Of a stretch of 64,000 nt of DNA, positions 40,676-49,589 are shown piece after piece. Every line of letters begins with the position of its first letter. Positions within the stretch are counted from its first letter, which is position 1. This DNA comes from Chitinophaga rhizophila (GTDB taxonomy: Bacteria > Bacteroidota > Bacteroidia > Chitinophagales > Chitinophagaceae), in the NCBI RefSeq assembly GCF_019492185.1, contig NZ_JAICCF010000005.1, forward strand, positions 372,001 to 436,000, given 5' to 3'. Position numbers and translations under genes: made by a program. The notes under the pieces are model-generated. The model was given only the letters and a program-made list of their open reading frames with translations. It was not told the origin of the DNA and made no database searches.

Positions 40676-42010
40676 TTAGAAAAGGGTAAAGGGCAGGTCA
40701 ATACTAAATTCAGTGCCTTTGTTTTCCTGCGAATACACAAGGATTTTTCCACCATGCTCCTGTACCAGTTGTTTGCAGATATGTAATCCCAGGCCATTAG
40801 AAGGTTCGTTGTTCAATCCTTCACGGCTTGAGCTGGTAAACTGGTCGAATAGGTTAGGCAACAGTGCCGGCGGTATACCAATACCCGTATCTGAAATGGA
40901 TATACGCACGCCACCCCGGTGCTGTCTCATACCGAGGGTGATATCACCTTCCAGCGGCGTAAATTTAGCGGCGTTATGGAGTAAATTATCAACTACCCGC
41001 TGCATTTTACCGGTATGTATCCGGGCCTTCAGTTCGCGGGGCGGAAGCTCCAATGCTATACGGTGATTAAAGCCGGATTTCTGCAACCAGTTATCCCGTA
41101 CTTCCTGCAGCCATATATTCAGCGAAATGTAGTCAGTCTGCAAGATGCCGGCATCTCTTTGTTTGGCTGCCAGGAGTAATTCTTCAATGATCTGGTCAGC
41201 CGATTCACAGGCATCTTTGATCCAGTACAGGTATTTATTTTCCTGGTCGGGAGAGTAGGGATATTCTTCCATAAGATGTGTGACGGACCTGATGCCTGAT
41301 ATAGGATTGCGCAGGTCATGTGCCACGATGGCCAGGATCTCATTTTTTAGCAGATTAGCTTTCTCGATTTCTTCATTTTTGTCCTCTATCACTTTGATCT
41401 TAATAAAGTAATTGGCATGATACGAATATATAAGCCGGGAGATGAAAATAAAGCAGGTGATAATGAGCCAGAAAGCTACATAATTGAGCGCCCGGGTCTC
41501 GGGAGACACCTGGAAAAGGTCGAAGAAAAGGACGAAGGTAAATATAGCTGATCCGGAGAGTAGCAACAGATTGCGGATGGACAGGATTAGCAGTACCCCC
41601 ACACTGAGTAATCCAAGCAACAGCATGGTCATTGTGTTTTTGGGGTTGTGTTGCGCTACGAATGTCAGGGCCATACAACTGCCTGTAAATAAAAGCGTAT
41701 AGATAATGCTGACAAAGTGGTATCGATTTTGCTGCTTTGGATCAGGCCTTTTCTTAATTAGGAACAGCAGAAAGGTAAATATTGCAGAGACACTGATCAT
41801 AACATTGTTGATAAGCAGATACTCCGTATATTGTTCAGGTAACAGCATATCCTGGTAAGGGACGATCCATGACGCAACGCGGGTACTGACCGTCACCAGG
41901 GTGACTATCAATGCTATGTAAGCAGTTACTTTGATATTCTGCTGTTTTGTATGTTGATTAAACTCCCCCCTGTATTTTCTATCGATGGGGGAGAACAGGT
42001 ATAGTATCAT
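40676..42010 (-). CDS. Membrane sensor histidine kinase
   Basis: A 444-residue kinase. The N-terminal half has six hydrophobic segments (about 25-195) and no large extracytoplasmic domain, so it probably senses membrane or intramembrane signals. The phosphoacceptor is in AIVAHDLRNPISGIRS, the N-box is VVDNLLHNAAKFTP, and the G boxes are ISDTGIGIPP and SNGLGLHIC. No response regulator gene is adjacent, so it is an orphan. The start is the ATG at 42008-42010 (MILYLFSPIDRKY), since the longer frame begins with TTG. Confidence 0.88.
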   Translation of the reverse strand: MILYLFSPIDRKYRGEFNQHTKQQNIKVTAYIALIVTLVTVSTRVASWIVPYQDMLLPEQYTEYLLINNVMISVSAIFTFLLFLIKKRPDPKQQNRYHFVSIIYTLLFTGSCMALTFVAQHNPKNTMTMLLLGLLSVGVLLILSIRNLLLLSGSAIFTFVLFFDLFQVSPETRALNYVAFWLIITCFIFISRLIYSYHANYFIKIKVIEDKNEEIEKANLLKNEILAIVAHDLRNPISGIRSVTHLMEEYPYSPDQENKYLYWIKDACESADQIIEELLLAAKQRDAGILQTDYISLNIWLQEVRDNWLQKSGFNHRIALELPPRELKARIHTGKMQRVVDNLLHNAAKFTPLEGDITLGMRQHRGGVRISISDTGIGIPPALLPNLFDQFTSSSREGLNNEPSNGLGLHICKQLVQEHGGKILVYSQENKGTEFSIDLPFTLF

Positions 42011-42177
42011 CCGAATAGCATAGTGGAATGTGTGTCCGCTCAAAGATACCTTATTAGATCCAGAAAATTATTGTTGAGTCTACCGTCCTTATCCCCGGGA
42101 GTACAATGAAATGACCTTTAGAGTTAGATTTTTTATTGAAATGCCTTTTAAGAGAGTTAAACCTAAGCCATCTAATC

Positions 42178-42435
42178 ATGCAACAATTCACAACTTTGGA
42201 GAATCCGGCGGAAGTAGTCCGTCATCTGACTAATGCATTGGGTAAAAGTAAGGTGAGGCAGATACGTTTCGGCTATCGCCTTGATAATGAAGAACCCGCC
42301 ATCAAATTTAAGATCTGGTTACGTTTTCCTTATAATTTATTTGCCCGTAAAAAGGTCGAAGAAAAGGTTGAACAGGAGATTGCGCATATCCGTTTATCTT
42401 CAGATTCTTCTAAATTATTGTTCCAGGTGGAGTGA
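42178..42435 (+). CDS. Small hypothetical protein
   Basis: An 85-residue soluble protein (MQQFTTLENPAEVVRHL...LRFPYNLFARKKVEEKV). It is basic in the middle with a short helical tail. No family is recognised. The start is the ATG at 42178; a frame from 42136 would add 14 residues. It lies 45 bp before the acyl-CoA dehydrogenase gene and may be co-transcribed with it. Confidence 0.55.
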   Translation: MQQFTTLENPAEVVRHLTNALGKSKVRQIRFGYRLDNEEPAIKFKIWLRFPYNLFARKKVEEKVEQEIAHIRLSSDSSKLLFQVE

Positions 42436-42480
42436 TCATTTAACAGTTTTGGCTAAATTAAGGGACTAATACATAATCCC

Positions 42481-43845
42481 ATGGCAGTAAAATTATCAGC
42501 GATCAGGCAGGCCTTCCATTTAGTGAAGAATATTGACTTCGAACAACTGGGGCGTTTATCAGAGAAGATAGATCTGCCAAAAGTAATGGCCACTGTAGGC
42601 AAAATGAATGACCAGCAGCTTTCTGGTTTGATGCGGATGCTGCAGAGCAGCGGAGGTGGAAAAAAGAAGGAATTACCGCCTGTAAATGGCGATTTTTACG
42701 ATTTGAGCGGATTGTTAAGTCCGGAAGACCGCGCCTTGCAACTGAAAGTCCGTGAATTTATGGAGCAGGAGATCCAGCCGATAGTGAACGACTATTGGTT
42801 GAAAGCGGAATTTCCGCACGACCTGCTACCGAAGATGGCAGCGTTAAATATCTGTGGTGCTACCTATGAAGGGTATGGAGGCAGTAGTAAGTCTTTCCTG
42901 ATGGAGGGAATCGTTACGATGGAAATAGCCCGGGTGGACTGTTCTATGGCGACATTCTTTGGCGTGCAGAGCGGACTGGCGATGGGCTCTATTTACCTGT
43001 TGGGATCAGAAGCACAGAAGCAGGAATGGTTGCCTGGAATGCAGCGGCTGGAGAAGATAGGCGCTTTCGGACTGACAGAGCCTGAAGTAGGGTCGGGGGC
43101 AGCAGGTGGCCTGACTACTACCGCGAAGCGGGATGGTGACACCTGGATATTAAATGGACAGAAGAAGTGGATTGGCAATGCAACCTTTGCCGACGTGCTG
43201 GTGATCTGGGCCAGAGATGTGGATGACAATGAGGTGAAAGGCTTCCTGTTAAGAAAGGGCACGCCTGGTTTCAGTGTAGAAAAGATGCATGATAAAATGG
43301 CGCTGCGTATTGTGCAGAATGGTATTATCACGCTCAAGGATTGTGTAGTAGAGGAAAAAGACCGGCTTGAACATGCGTTATCCTTTAAAGATACGGCTAA
43401 AGTGTTGCGCATGACGCGGGCAGGTGTGGCATGGCTGGCAGTGGGATGTGCAAGAGGTGCCTATGAGAATGCACTGGCATATACCCAGCAGCGGAAACAG
43501 TTCGGAAGGTCTATAGCGTCGTTTCAGCTGATACAGAATCACCTGGTGGAAATGTTGTCCAATCTGACAGCGATGCAGACAATGGTATACCGGTTATCAG
43601 AGCTGCAGGACCAGGGGTTACTGGCGGATGAACATGCGTCTATTGCCAAGGTATTTTGTTCCCTGCGTACCCGGGATATTGTAAGCCGGGCAAGAGAGGT
43701 AATGGGAGGTAATGGTATATTGCTGGAGTATAATGTAGCGCGTTTTGTGGCAGATGCCGAAGCGATATATTCATATGAGGGCACGAAGGAGATCAACTCA
43801 TTGATTGTGGGAAGGGCCATTACCGGATTCAGTGCGTTTGTATAA
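42481..43845 (+). CDS. Acyl-CoA dehydrogenase family protein
   Basis: A 454-residue flavoprotein. The N-terminal 60 residues are a helical extension. The core has AFGLTEPEVGSGAAGGLTTTAKRDGD (flavin and substrate contacts), the Trp of GQKKWIGNATFADV, and C-terminal VMGGNGILLEYNVARFVADAEAIYSYEGTKEINSLIVGRAITG, where the Glu of YEGT is the usual catalytic base. The sequence is closest in style to glutaryl-CoA dehydrogenases. It catalyses alpha,beta-dehydrogenation of an acyl-CoA, and the exact chain is uncertain. It is followed by a 13-bp hairpin. Confidence 0.9.
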   Translation: MAVKLSAIRQAFHLVKNIDFEQLGRLSEKIDLPKVMATVGKMNDQQLSGLMRMLQSSGGGKKKELPPVNGDFYDLSGLLSPEDRALQLKVREFMEQEIQPIVNDYWLKAEFPHDLLPKMAALNICGATYEGYGGSSKSFLMEGIVTMEIARVDCSMATFFGVQSGLAMGSIYLLGSEAQKQEWLPGMQRLEKIGAFGLTEPEVGSGAAGGLTTTAKRDGDTWILNGQKKWIGNATFADVLVIWARDVDDNEVKGFLLRKGTPGFSVEKMHDKMALRIVQNGIITLKDCVVEEKDRLEHALSFKDTAKVLRMTRAGVAWLAVGCARGAYENALAYTQQRKQFGRSIASFQLIQNHLVEMLSNLTAMQTMVYRLSELQDQGLLADEHASIAKVFCSLRTRDIVSRAREVMGGNGILLEYNVARFVADAEAIYSYEGTKEINSLIVGRAITGFSAFV

Positions 43846-43880
43846 ACAGTATGATAATAAGCGGCATTCAGCCGGTAAGA

Positions 43881-43917
43881 TACAAGGGCTGCCTGGATAT
43901 TCCGGGCAGCCCTTGTA
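43881..43917. terminator. Stem-loop between convergent genes
   Basis: Perfect 13-bp arms TACAAGGGCTGCC and GGCAGCCCTTGTA around an 11-nt loop, between the acyl-CoA dehydrogenase and the convergent membrane-protein gene. No T-run is present on either side. Confidence 0.65.
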
Positions 43918-43941
43918 AGTATAATTGTAGTAAATGGCTTT

Positions 43942-44343
43942 TTAGATTGACTTACCGAATAGCGGCTTTAAAGCAAACCATCCGAGTGCCGGGAAGAAGT
44001 GCATTGGCACGGCAAGACCCGGGAACAATTCAGGCATTTCCTGTTCCAGCGGCAGTTTGAAGCCGATAGGCCCCAGGATACTTGCAAAGGAAAGGATAAC
44101 AAACAGGAGGTTAAACACCATTTCTGTTTTACCTTTCAATACCAGACTTAGTAAGAAGTAACCAATGGCGGCTACGAATGCGCCCAGCAGAGAAGCGCCT
44201 ATAATATTTTTTACACTGGCGATTTCGACAAATCCTTCTCCAACAGTTTCTATATACACCTTTTGGTAAACGATACCAGCCACACCGGAAAGTACACCTA
44301 CTAATACTGCAAGCAGTGCCAGTAGTAATATTTTTTTAAGCAT
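43942..44343 (-). CDS. Hypothetical four-helix membrane protein
   Basis: A 133-residue protein with about four hydrophobic segments (LLLALLAVLVGVLSGVAGIVY, IIGASLLGAFVAAIGYFLLSL, MVFNLLFVILSFASILGPIGF, LAVPMHFFPALGWFAL). It lies 16 bp after a YceI gene on the same strand, forming a three-gene operon YceI-YceI-membrane protein. The association suggests a role with YceI in isoprenoid or lipid handling, but this is inference only. Confidence 0.65.
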   Translation of the reverse strand: MLKKILLLALLAVLVGVLSGVAGIVYQKVYIETVGEGFVEIASVKNIIGASLLGAFVAAIGYFLLSLVLKGKTEMVFNLLFVILSFASILGPIGFKLPLEQEMPELFPGLAVPMHFFPALGWFALKPLFGKSI

Positions 44344-44359
44344 ATATGTTATTTAAGAA

Positions 44360-44896
44360 TTAGCCTTTCACGACAGGTACCGCAACTGTTACGGTAATTA
44401 CGTCAGAGACGTCACCGCCTGGCTTACCAATATGGAAGTCGTTGCGGTTCACTTTGAAGGTACCGTTAAAAGTAGCGTTGTTACCGGTGCGTTTGAAGGT
44501 GAAAGGTATAGTATATTCTTTCTTAACGCCACGGATTTCCAGGTCGCCGGTTACCTGGTAACCAGTACCTGCTTTGACAATCTTTCTGGAAGTGTATTTG
44601 ATTTCAGGGAATTTGGCAGCATCGAACCATTCGTCACTTTTTGCATGTTTATTCATCAAAGCGTTACCGGTATTGATGGATGCTACATCAGCAGATAAGC
44701 TGAAATTGGAAGCAGCAGGATTTTGCTCATCGAAAGCAATAGAACCTTTAAAGGTTTTGAAGATACCGCTTGCTTCATTACTGGAGAAGGCAATATTGTA
44801 TTTGCCGCTGATAGTCCATGCCTGTGCCAGAACGGCGAAGGCAAGCACTGCTGCTGTGAGCAGCAGTGCTGATGAAAATATAACTAATTTTTTCAT
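44360..44896 (-). CDS. YceI family periplasmic protein (second copy)
   Basis: A 178-residue exported lipocalin-like protein with signal SSALLLTAAVLAFAVLAQAW. The YceI pattern is clear: NIAFSSNEASGIFKTFKGSIAFDEQNPAASNFSLSADVASINTGNALMNKHAKSDEWFDAAKFPEIKYTS and VTGDLEIRGVKKEYTIPFTF. Such proteins bind polyprenoids or amides in an eight-stranded barrel. It is paralogous to the gene 14 bp upstream, though the two differ considerably. Confidence 0.9.
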   Translation of the reverse strand: MKKLVIFSSALLLTAAVLAFAVLAQAWTISGKYNIAFSSNEASGIFKTFKGSIAFDEQNPAASNFSLSADVASINTGNALMNKHAKSDEWFDAAKFPEIKYTSRKIVKAGTGYQVTGDLEIRGVKKEYTIPFTFKRTGNNATFNGTFKVNRNDFHIGKPGGDVSDVITVTVAVPVVKG

Positions 44897-44910
44897 TGCC
44901 GTATGTTAGA

Positions 44911-45486
44911 TTATTCTTTAACAAATTCACCGCTTGCTCTCAGTTTCACGTCTTCACCCAGCATAGTTGCAGGAGCTTCAGTAGCAAAGCCGAAGTCTTT
45001 ACGTTTGAACGAGCCTGAGATAGTGAAACCAGCTACCATTTTCTTGCTCTGAGCGTTTTCCTGTGTACCGTTGTATACTGCGTTCAGGATAACCTGTTTA
45101 GTTACACCGTGGAAAGTCAGGTCGCCGGTCAGTTTGTACTGGTTACCATTTACTTTCTTGAAAGACGTGCTTTTGAAGGTGATAGTAGGGTATTTTTCTG
45201 CGTCAAAGAAATCAGCACTTTTCAGATGTTTGTCACGCATTTCGTTGTCAGTATTGATGCTGTTTACATCGATACTTACTTCAAAAGTAGCGTCAGAGAA
45301 ATCAGGCTTGGTAGCTTTGATCTTCGCATCATATGATTTGAAGTTACCTTCATTTTCAGAGAGGGTCATGTGAGTGATAGAATAACCCAGTCTTGCATGT
45401 GCTTTATCTACAGACCAGGTAGTCTGTGCGAAAGTAGATGCGGAAAATGCCAGTAAAGCTGATGCGATGATGGAGATTTTTTTCAT
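44911..45486 (-). CDS. YceI family periplasmic protein (first copy)
   Basis: A 191-residue exported protein with signal SIIASALLAFSASTFAQ. The mature part WSVDKAHARLGYSITHMTLSENEGNFKSYDAKI and VSIDVNSINTDNEMRDKHLKSADFFDAEKYPTITFKST with LTGDLTFHGVTKQVILNAVY is typical YceI. It is first in the operon and divergent from an HxlR-type regulator. In this phylum YceI genes are often stress-induced and under such regulators. Confidence 0.92.
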   Translation of the reverse strand: MKKISIIASALLAFSASTFAQTTWSVDKAHARLGYSITHMTLSENEGNFKSYDAKIKATKPDFSDATFEVSIDVNSINTDNEMRDKHLKSADFFDAEKYPTITFKSTSFKKVNGNQYKLTGDLTFHGVTKQVILNAVYNGTQENAQSKKMVAGFTISGSFKRKDFGFATEAPATMLGEDVKLRASGEFVKE

Positions 45487-45755
45487 GTTTGCTCTTGTTT
45501 TAGGATTTAAAAGTATACCTTTTTTCTGATAATAGATGTTTCAACAGATATTGTTGAAGAAATCTTAAACTAGGTTAAGGAAATATGCTATTATTGATAA
45601 ATCATTGCCTTAGATATTTATGATAATTGTATTTTTAGCAGAGAGTTACTTTCTATCAGAAAGTCAAAGGTATAGGGTAGGAGCGTGTGAAACAAGAACG
45701 TTTCGGCGGCGCAACTTACTTACCTTTTAGTAACAATCGTGGAAATCAATTTGTT
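45487..45755. promoter_or_regulatory. Divergent regulatory region with inverted repeats
   Basis: Between yceI and hxlR. It contains TTCAACA-gatat-TGTTGAA (45540-45558) and ACTTTC-tatca-GAAAGT (45648-45664). TTTCTGATA near 45524 is repeated in inverse orientation within the second palindrome (TATCAGAAA). TTACT-n8-AGTAA at 45716-45733 recalls the TACT-n-AGTA operators of HxlR/YodB regulators. Any of these may be the binding site. Confidence 0.55.
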
Positions 45756-46142
45756 ATGAGTAAAAAAAGACTAGGAAATGTGTGGATGGGTGAAACCTGT
45801 CCAATCAGGCAGGTGTTGGACAGATTCGGAGACAAGTGGTCTATACTAATAATAGAGTTATTATCGCAGGAAGGGAAACTACGATTCAGTGAGATTGCTC
45901 AGACCATCGGAGATATCTCGCAGAAGATGCTGACTGTTACGTTGCGCTCTCTGGAATCGGATGGCCTGGTCACCAGGAGGTTTTATCCGGAGATACCACC
46001 GAGGGTGGAGTATGAGTTATCGGATCTGGGAAGAAGTCTGGTACCACATATAGAGCAACTTACCGGTTGGGGGCAGGCGCATATGGCCACGATTATGGAA
46101 AACAGAAGGCTATTTGAGGCGAAGAGGATGGAGAAGAATTAG
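45756..46142 (+). CDS. HxlR family transcriptional regulator
   Basis: A 129-residue winged-helix regulator. The HxlR signature is complete: CPIRQVLDRFGDKWSILIIELL, LRFSEIAQTIGDISQKMLTVTLRSLESDGLVTR and PPRVEYELSDLGRSL. One cysteine sits at the conserved N-terminal position (GETCPI), as in redox- or quinone-sensing members such as YodB and HypR. The ATG at 45756 is preferred over a frame starting at 45687. It is divergent from the yceI operon and its likely regulator. Confidence 0.92.
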   Translation: MSKKRLGNVWMGETCPIRQVLDRFGDKWSILIIELLSQEGKLRFSEIAQTIGDISQKMLTVTLRSLESDGLVTRRFYPEIPPRVEYELSDLGRSLVPHIEQLTGWGQAHMATIMENRRLFEAKRMEKN

Positions 46143-46456
46143 CGCTTTGCTTGTTGAATGCTGATAGAAATAGTATCTGGCCATTGACGAAAAAAGGGGG
46201 AGGCAAAGGATTTTTTTTGTTTGAAAAGAAATACTGCTTATCTTTAGCCTACAAAACTAGTAGACTAATAAAATGCGTCTCAAATCTGGCACATATCAAT
46301 TTCACTCTTCCTGCTTTCCTACAAGCAAAAGGTGCCCTTATTGTTGTTGCTGAATCATCATGCGCTGTCTTTCACCACAAACAGCAGCAAAGTCTCGCTT
46401 TTCCATTTTATGGTCCTTTCATACAGCTTATACAAACATTTTAAACCTACACATCT
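46143..46456. other. Intergenic region without recognised features
   Basis: A 314-bp AT-rich gap. TATCTTTA near 46240 is a one-mismatch -7 box but is more than 200 nt from the next gene. An open frame at 46151-46444 reads through poly-A and poly-T tracts and is not a credible gene. Confidence 0.4.
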
Positions 46457-47266
46457 ATGTCTGTCAGTTATCCAACCTTTACGCTCGGCAACACACTTAC
46501 TACAGAACAACAAGCCTTTTTTGATGAGAATGGGTACATTCATTTTTCCAACTTTCTTACACCTGCGGAAGTGCAGGATATTGTAGATGCTTCGGAGGAG
46601 GTGCAGCAGAAGTGGATCTCCGGAAATATCGATAAAGTAAACGGGGTGCCTGTTAAATATGGTAAGGACCTGAATGGTCAGCCTATTGTGCAGCGCTTTG
46701 CCTTTATCAACCAGCATACGAGTGTGCTGTCAAATCTCTTGAAAGATTACCGGTTGCAGGCGTTATTGCAACTGATTGGTCCGGGTGCCCGTATCGGAGA
46801 GAATGAAAAGGACGGCATGGTGCTGAATCATTATGTGAATGGTCCTGAAAGTACCTTCACGCAGATGGGTTGGCATACTGATGGCCTGCGGGATATATTT
46901 CTGAGTGGCAAGCTGAATCCGATGCTGAATGTAGGGATTCATCTGAGTACCTTACGGCCTGAGAATGGAGGATTACGTATTATTCCCGGCACACATAAGC
47001 AAAACATATTCAGCATGCTGTTCAGGAAGAAATACTTCATCGGGCATAAGCCTGACAGGAATGAGCTGGCTATTACGCCTAATGCGGGTGATCTGACGGT
47101 GCATGATGGCCGCTTGTGGCATCGGGTGGCAAAGTCCAATGTAGTAGGAGAGGCAAGCCGCCGCAGGGTGATTTATGTGCCGATTATTGCCGGCAAGTAC
47201 GAGCCGAAACATGAAAATAGTCCGACCTTATTATACCAGCGGCTGGCTGGCGTTATCCTTAAATAA
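46457..47266 (+). CDS. Phytanoyl-CoA dioxygenase (PhyH) family protein
   Basis: A 269-residue Fe(II)/2-oxoglutarate-dependent oxygenase. The iron ligands are the HxD in WHTDGLRD (about 142-144) and the distal His in DGRLWHRVAKS (about 219), followed by Arg in ASRRRVIYVPI that binds 2-oxoglutarate. The N-terminal LTTEQQAFFDENGYIHFSNFLT is typical of the family. It hydroxylates an unknown small molecule or lipid. It is monocistronic with no pathway neighbours. Confidence 0.88.
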   Translation: MSVSYPTFTLGNTLTTEQQAFFDENGYIHFSNFLTPAEVQDIVDASEEVQQKWISGNIDKVNGVPVKYGKDLNGQPIVQRFAFINQHTSVLSNLLKDYRLQALLQLIGPGARIGENEKDGMVLNHYVNGPESTFTQMGWHTDGLRDIFLSGKLNPMLNVGIHLSTLRPENGGLRIIPGTHKQNIFSMLFRKKYFIGHKPDRNELAITPNAGDLTVHDGRLWHRVAKSNVVGEASRRRVIYVPIIAGKYEPKHENSPTLLYQRLAGVILK

Positions 47267-47371
47267 ACGACAATAGATGATCATTTGCTTTCTTTCATAT
47301 AACAAGGCGGATACTTGAATGGGTCCGCCTTTTTCGTGTGTATATTTTAAAGGCAGGTTATAGTTGAAGGC

Positions 47372-48145
47372 TTATTTTTTATAGAGTCCGGCCGCTATCT
47401 TCTCCACGATACTCTTGGGAACAATACGAGTAAGGAGAGCAGTTGCAGCGTTGGTCATACCGGGGATCATTTCAGCCTTTCGATTGAACATACCTTTAAT
47501 AGCAGTTTCGGCTACATCATCCGGCATCATGCCGTATTTATCCGCAGTTTCTTTTATTGCCTGCATACCTGCTCTGTCGATAAAGTTTGTTTTAACCGGT
47601 CCGGGACAGAGGCACGATACAGAAACGTTACTATCTTTTAATTCCTGCCTTAATCCACGGGAAAATAGCAGCATAAATGACTTTGTAGCAGCATAAAGAC
47701 TGAGGGTAGCCACTGCCTGATAAGCTGCTGTACTTGCCACGTTCAGGATATAAGCCTGTTTTTGCTGACGGAGTACCGGCAGCAGATAATGACACAGTGC
47801 CACGGGCGCTTCCGCATTGACCTGGATCATTTGCTGATGTTCTGTCAGTGGCCGATCTGTGAAGTTGCCCCATACAGCATATCCGGCGTTATTAATGAGT
47901 ACCGATATAGGATATTGACCTTCCTTACACCAATCTGCAATAGTGGCGGCAGCCTCCGGTTTGGAAAGATCTATAGCCAGCCAGAACACCTTTACCTGCC
48001 ATTTGGCAGTCAATGATGCTGCAGCAGCAGATAATTCCTCTTCTGATCGTGCAATCAGTAACAGATTATATTTTCTTGCAGCAAGCTGGTGAGCCATTGA
48101 TAAACCTATGCCTTTACTGGCACCTGTGATTAGTGCGTATGTCAT
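47372..48145 (-). CDS. Short-chain dehydrogenase/reductase
   Basis: A 257-residue SDR of the DltE/YqjQ-like branch. Cofactor motif ITGASKGIGLSMAHQLAARKYNLLLIARSEEEL, NNAGYA, catalytic Ser in LNVASTAAYQAVATLSLYAATKSFML (YAATK), and PGPVKTNF. The substrate is unknown. It is monocistronic, on the minus strand. Confidence 0.9.
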   Translation of the reverse strand: MTYALITGASKGIGLSMAHQLAARKYNLLLIARSEEELSAAAASLTAKWQVKVFWLAIDLSKPEAAATIADWCKEGQYPISVLINNAGYAVWGNFTDRPLTEHQQMIQVNAEAPVALCHYLLPVLRQQKQAYILNVASTAAYQAVATLSLYAATKSFMLLFSRGLRQELKDSNVSVSCLCPGPVKTNFIDRAGMQAIKETADKYGMMPDDVAETAIKGMFNRKAEMIPGMTNAATALLTRIVPKSIVEKIAAGLYKK

Positions 48146-48217
48146 CCTGATATAGAAGCTTTAAACAAGCTCAAGATAATATATATGGGGAAAGAAGATA
48201 CGAAAGGAGAAAGAAAA

Positions 48218-48288
48218 GTAAGAAAATGAAAAGGGCAGTAAGAATACCGCCCTAAATTTTTTAACCATATCCTATGAAAAACCTAATA
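48218..48288 (-). ncRNA. Candidate small RNA, about 70 nt
   Basis: An orphan transcription unit on the minus strand. A perfect -7 box TATCTTTG (48296 to 48289) predicts a start near 48285. A hairpin AGGGC/GCCCT (48232-48236 and 48249-48253, with an inner GTA/TAC pairing) follows about 35-50 nt downstream and is trailed by CTTTTC on the minus strand. No credible protein is encoded; on the plus strand a seven-codon ORF (MKNLIQR) lies within. The unit sits between the SDR gene and the YeeE pair, but belongs to neither. The family is unknown to me. Confidence 0.45.
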
Positions 48289-48296
48289 CAAAGATA
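48289..48296 (-). promoter_or_regulatory. -7 box of the candidate small RNA
   Basis: TATCTTTG on the minus strand is an exact TAnnTTTG match. No gene starts downstream for more than 150 nt, which is why a non-coding transcript is suspected. The rest of the gap (48297-48521) shows no gene. Confidence 0.5.
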
Positions 48297-48521
48297 GGTG
48301 AGCGCTTGCAGCATCCCGCCGTATTTTTGTAAAGGATGTATTTTATCTGGTTAACGTGACGAATACTCTTCTGTTAACCAAAAATTAACAACGGAGTAAT
48401 CGTTTGATTATCCGTTTCGCTTGCTAGTAGTGGATAAGCGTCGTTTTTATCCTTGTTGGAACAAGTAATTTCTGTTGGAAAGTGCTTATGTTTGAAGGGC
48501 CAGAAATTCGTCATTAGACGA

Positions 48522-49010
48522 TCAATGCGGAAGGCGTTCCCTGAGTCTGCCATATGTCCAGGTACCTAAAATAGCGCTGAACAATGTAACGATTACAACA
48601 GAAAAGCCAGCGCCTAATTGGGCGAACAATGGACCAGGGCATGCGCCGGTGATAGCCCAGCCAAATCCGAACAGGAGTCCGCCAAATATTTGTCCTTTAT
48701 TGAATGTTTTAGGCTGGAAAGTAATAGGTTCACCGTAAAATGTTTTGATGCCGGCTTTTTTGATAATAGCCACGGAAATGATTCCGGTGAGTACGGCAGA
48801 GCCAATTACCCCGTACATATGAAAAGACTGGAGTCTGAACATTTCCTGTATGCGATACCAGGAGAGTACTTCAGATTTCACCAGGAGTATGCCGAAGAAC
48901 ATGCCCGCTGCCAGGTATTGCAATTGATGCCACCACGGCGCTTTTTTTGTGGTATGCTTATCGGGCGATAGCTGTACTTCAAAGTCAGTCTGTGTGTTAA
49001 TGGAAGGCAT
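48522..49010 (-). CDS. YeeE/YedE-like sulfur transporter subunit (second half)
   Basis: A 162-residue membrane protein with four helices and the conserved motif GWAITGACPGPLFAQLGAG, which contains the Cys typical of YeeE/YedE thiosulfate-type channels (DUF6691/PmpB-like half). The N-terminal 25 residues are polar. It pairs with the gene just upstream; together they are equivalent to one full YeeE-type channel that imports thiosulfate or related sulfur compounds. Confidence 0.85.
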   Translation of the reverse strand: MPSINTQTDFEVQLSPDKHTTKKAPWWHQLQYLAAGMFFGILLVKSEVLSWYRIQEMFRLQSFHMYGVIGSAVLTGIISVAIIKKAGIKTFYGEPITFQPKTFNKGQIFGGLLFGFGWAITGACPGPLFAQLGAGFSVVIVTLFSAILGTWTYGRLRERLPH

Positions 49011-49028
49011 AGTAAAACGATTAGTGTG

Positions 49029-49589
49029 TTAAAGGTGCAGGATAAAAGGAAGGATGAGGTTGGCCATAATGAAGCCGCCGGCCATGAAGCAGCAGGTAGC
49101 GACAAGGGACGGCCATTGCAGATTGGATAGCCCCATGATAGCGTGTCCGGAAGTACAGCCGCCGGCATAACGGGCTCCGAAGCCGACAAGGAAGCCGCCA
49201 CCGGCCATTACCAGCAGACCTCTGAGAGTGAGCAATGCCGGCCAGTTGAAGAGGTCTTCCGGAACGAGCGAACCCGAGTAGGAGAGGCCATAGGAGGCTA
49301 ATTCGTTTTCCAGCTGCGGATGAATACCGGAAGGTGAAGCCGCAGCTAGTAATGTAGCAGCAATTGCACCTCCGACAAGGATACCAGCAGCGAAAAAGAG
49401 GTTCCAGGATTCTTTTTTCCAGTCGTAGGAAAAGAACGGTACCTTGCCAGGAATGCAGGCTGCGCAAATATGCCGCAGGTTGGCAGAGATCCCGAAATGC
49501 CGGTTACCCAGTAGTAGCAGCAGTGGTACGGTGAGGCCGATCAGCGGACCAGCAACATACCAGGGCCAGGGAGATGTCAGAATATTCAT
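49029..49589 (-). CDS. YeeE/YedE-like sulfur transporter subunit (first half)
   Basis: A 186-residue membrane protein with about five helices. It has GNRHFGISANLRHICAACIPG and GFGARYAGGCTSGHAIMGLSNLQWPS, the Cys-containing motifs of the YeeE/YedE family (PmpA-like half). The start is the ATG at 49587-49589 (MNILTSPWPWYVAG), because the longer frame to 49688 carries no typical signal and overlaps the promoter region. It lies 18 bp upstream of its partner. Such pairs often sit beside sulfur-oxidation or rhodanese genes, but none is found here. Confidence 0.87.
   Translation of the reverse strand: MNILTSPWPWYVAGPLIGLTVPLLLLLGNRHFGISANLRHICAACIPGKVPFFSYDWKKESWNLFFAAGILVGGAIAATLLAAASPSGIHPQLENELASYGLSYSGSLVPEDLFNWPALLTLRGLLVMAGGGFLVGFGARYAGGCTSGHAIMGLSNLQWPSLVATCCFMAGGFIMANLILPFILHL

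Noticed and set aside
46151..46444. 97-codon ORF before the PhyH gene
   Set aside because: It passes through homopolymer tracts and has no protein-like features.
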